Positions 6,098 to 7,145 of a DNA stretch of 7,145 bases are shown here, one piece after another (the stretch's first letter is position 1; each line of letters begins with the position of its first letter). The notes under the pieces are model-generated. The model worked only from the letters and a program-made list of their open reading frames with translations, did no database searches and had not been told where the DNA came from. This stretch comes from Alkaliphilus sp. (GTDB lineage Bacteria; Bacillota; Clostridia; Peptostreptococcales; Thermotaleaceae). The position numbers and the translations under genes are program-made. The stretch spans positions 1 through 7,145 of the forward strand of contig JAGXRU010000109.1 of NCBI GenBank assembly GCA_018335765.1, in the 5' to 3' direction.

Positions 6098-6370
6098 TTG
6101 GCTAATATTAAATCTGCAAAGAAAAGAATTAAAGTTATTGAAGTAAAGACGGCAAGAAACAGAAGAATAAAATCTATCGTTAAAACTGCTATTAGAAGAT
6201 TTGAAGATGCTCTAAGTGCGGGTAATTTTGATGAAGCTAAAAGCAAGTTCCAACTTGCTGAAAAGAAAATCATGCAAGCTGCAGCTAAAGGAACTCTTCA
6301 TAAAAATGCTGCTTCTAGAAAAGTTGCAAGATTATCTAAAAAGCTTGGTGTCATCAATAAAGCGATCTAA
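6098..6370 (+). CDS. rpsT: 30S ribosomal protein S20
   Basis: S20 is a primary binding protein of the small subunit that contacts 16S rRNA as a three-helix bundle and assists early 30S assembly. The 90-residue product MANIKSAKKRIKVIEVKTAR... is Lys/Arg-rich and has the standard S20 N-terminus and the family block GTLHKNAASRKVARLSKKL near the C-terminus. Length fits the usual 85-90. The start is TTG at 6098, because MANIKSAKKR is the conserved N-terminus and the Shine-Dalgarno lies directly upstream. A GTG at 6089 would add three residues (MNR) and overlaps the ribosome binding site. It is the only plus-strand gene here, divergent from gpr and convergent with holA, which is common in Firmicutes. 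A sigma-A promoter and a strong terminator suggest a single-gene transcript. Confidence 0.97.
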   Translation: MANIKSAKKRIKVIEVKTARNRRIKSIVKTAIRRFEDALSAGNFDEAKSKFQLAEKKIMQAAAKGTLHKNAASRKVARLSKKLGVINKAI

Positions 6371-6406
6371 TTGTTTTAAATAACCGTCATTTATTCCCCA
6401 TAAATT

Positions 6407-6439
6407 AAAAGCGTACAACGTACGCTTTTTCGCTTTTTT
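6407..6439 (+). terminator. Rho-independent terminator of rpsT, probably shared with holA
   Basis: AAAAGCGTAC (6407-6416), loop AAC, GTACGCTTTT (6420-6429) form a perfect 10-bp stem. On the plus strand it is followed by T CGC TTTTTT, terminating rpsT. On the minus strand the same stem ends in TTTT AATTT and lies just after the holA stop codon (6447-6445), so it can also serve holA, though its U-tract there is weaker. Confidence 0.85.
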
Positions 6440-6444
6440 GAAAA

Positions 6445-7145
6445 CTATAGGTGAACAAATTTGCTTATTAAAATTTCTATCCCTAATCTGTGGGCAATCT
6501 TTCCCTTTTTCATATCAATATCTGTTTGAAGACATTGTTTCATGGCATTTTCCAATGTAAACACATCAAAGTTCATAGCTTGACTTAAAAATTTCTTCGC
6601 AACATACGCTTGCACATTAATCTTTGACGCAATTGCAGTACTGGTATATCCTTGCTTTTCCAATAATTTTACTTGGTATAAAAATCTAAATTGTCTGGAG
6701 ATCATGTGAAGCACTCTTATTTCCGATTCTCCATCTAATAAGATATCATTAAGAAAAGTAAACGCCTTTCCCCCATTTTTGAGTCCTATAGCTTCTACCA
6801 GAGAAAATATATTATTGTCTAAATTTTTTGGTGTCATTATCTCAATATCCTGATTTGTAATGTTTGTTCTATCTCCAATATAGTTGCATATTTTTTTAAT
6901 TTCATTTTCAACGTCCTGCAAATTCTTGACAGAGTTCTTGTCTAAATATCCAATTGTTTCCATCAAGACATGCACTTGTTTTTCACTAATCTCCTTTTTA
7001 TATTTTAAAAATGTTTTCTGGATCCATCTGCTCAGATCTTTTGATGATAGTTTTGGAAATTCAACAATTTTTCCGTTCTTGGCTATGGCTTTAACAATTT
7101 TTTTTCTTGAGTCAATGGGCTCCATGCTTGAAAAGAATAGGTGGG
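6445..7145 (-). CDS. holA: DNA polymerase III subunit delta (partial, N-terminal part missing)
   Basis: The delta subunit of the clamp loader opens the beta sliding clamp during replication. About 233 C-terminal residues of an expected 330-345 are present. The frame continues upstream of the first Met at 7125 to the window edge, reading HLFFSSMEPIDSRKKIVKAI, which matches the family segment (L)(V)F....DkRkKl in the ATPase-like domain. That Met is therefore internal, not the start. The middle part (LSRWIQKTF, then LDKNSVKNLQDVENEIKKI) corresponds to the lid domain. The C-terminal collar domain is recognisable in NIFSLVEAIGLKNGGKAF, ISRQFRFLYQVKLLEKQGY and the final DIDMKKGKI helix. The stop codon is TAG. 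It converges on rpsT, with a shared hairpin between. The delta family is divergent, but the combination of motifs and the classic holA-rpsT adjacency makes this assignment strong. Confidence 0.93.
   Translation of the reverse strand, partial: HLFFSSMEPIDSRKKIVKAIAKNGKIVEFPKLSSKDLSRWIQKTFLKYKKEISEKQVHVLMETIGYLDKNSVKNLQDVENEIKKICNYIGDRTNITNQDIEIMTPKNLDNNIFSLVEAIGLKNGGKAFTFLNDILLDGESEIRVLHMISRQFRFLYQVKLLEKQGYTSTAIASKINVQAYVAKKFLSQAMNFDVFTLENAMKQCLQTDIDMKKGKIAHRLGIEILISKFVHL

Noticed and set aside
6028..6273. Minus-strand ORF of 81 codons overlapping rpsT
   Set aside because: It is the reverse of the S20 gene. Its Leu/Phe/Ile-rich composition is what antisense of Lys/Arg/Ala codons produces.
7123..7125. 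ATG at 7125 as the start of holA
   Set aside because: The reading frame stays open to the window edge with residues that match the delta family upstream of this Met, so it is internal and the gene is cut off by the window.
1..7145. A mobile element, CRISPR array, defence island or other novel multi-gene system
   Set aside because: No transposase, integrase, terminal repeats, spaced repeat array or unusual gene cluster is present. The gene order is the ordinary Firmicute core arrangement, with one unknown ORF.

Overview
The window comes from a low-GC, endospore-forming Firmicute, most likely a member of the Clostridia. The support is AT-rich DNA, strong AGGAGG-type ribosome binding sites, two sporulation genes (gpr, spoIIP), and a gene order typical of that group: holA / rpsT / gpr / spoIIP / lepA / hemW. 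In relatives this block usually runs on into hrcA-grpE-dnaK-dnaJ, but that part lies outside the window. Genus and species cannot be fixed from this sequence.

Layout from left to right. Bases 1-1123 (minus) hold nearly all of hemW, which has a TTG start and loses its last few codons at the window edge. A compact terminator hairpin separates it from lepA (minus, 1172-2983), the elongation factor 4 GTPase. About 200 bases between lepA and the next gene carry an extended -10 promoter for lepA and a 13-base direct repeat. Next come a small single-pass membrane protein of unknown function (minus, 3191-3529), whose stop codon lies inside a strong terminator stem, then spoIIP (minus, 3609-4829) with a good sigma-E type promoter, then gpr (minus, 4921-5895). 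A 202-base divergent intergenic region separates gpr from rpsT (plus, 6098-6370). rpsT has a good sigma-A promoter and starts with TTG. A long hairpin at 6407-6439 lies between the convergent rpsT and holA genes. holA (minus) loses its N-terminal part at the right edge. No stretch longer than about 210 bases lacks a gene.

How the genes relate. Two are sporulation-specific. SpoIIP is the cell-wall hydrolase that drives engulfment in the mother cell, and GPR is the forespore zymogen that degrades small acid-soluble spore proteins at germination. The small membrane protein directly follows spoIIP and precedes a strong terminator, so it probably shares the spoIIP transcript and may be sporulation-linked. 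The others are housekeeping: ribosomal protein S20, the clamp-loader delta subunit, the LepA translation factor and the HemW heme chaperone. I found no transposon, CRISPR array, phage gene, tRNA or rRNA, and nothing that looks like a new multi-gene system. The points worth following up are the uncharacterised ORF, the regulatory signals, and the terminator placed between lepA and hemW without room for a separate promoter.
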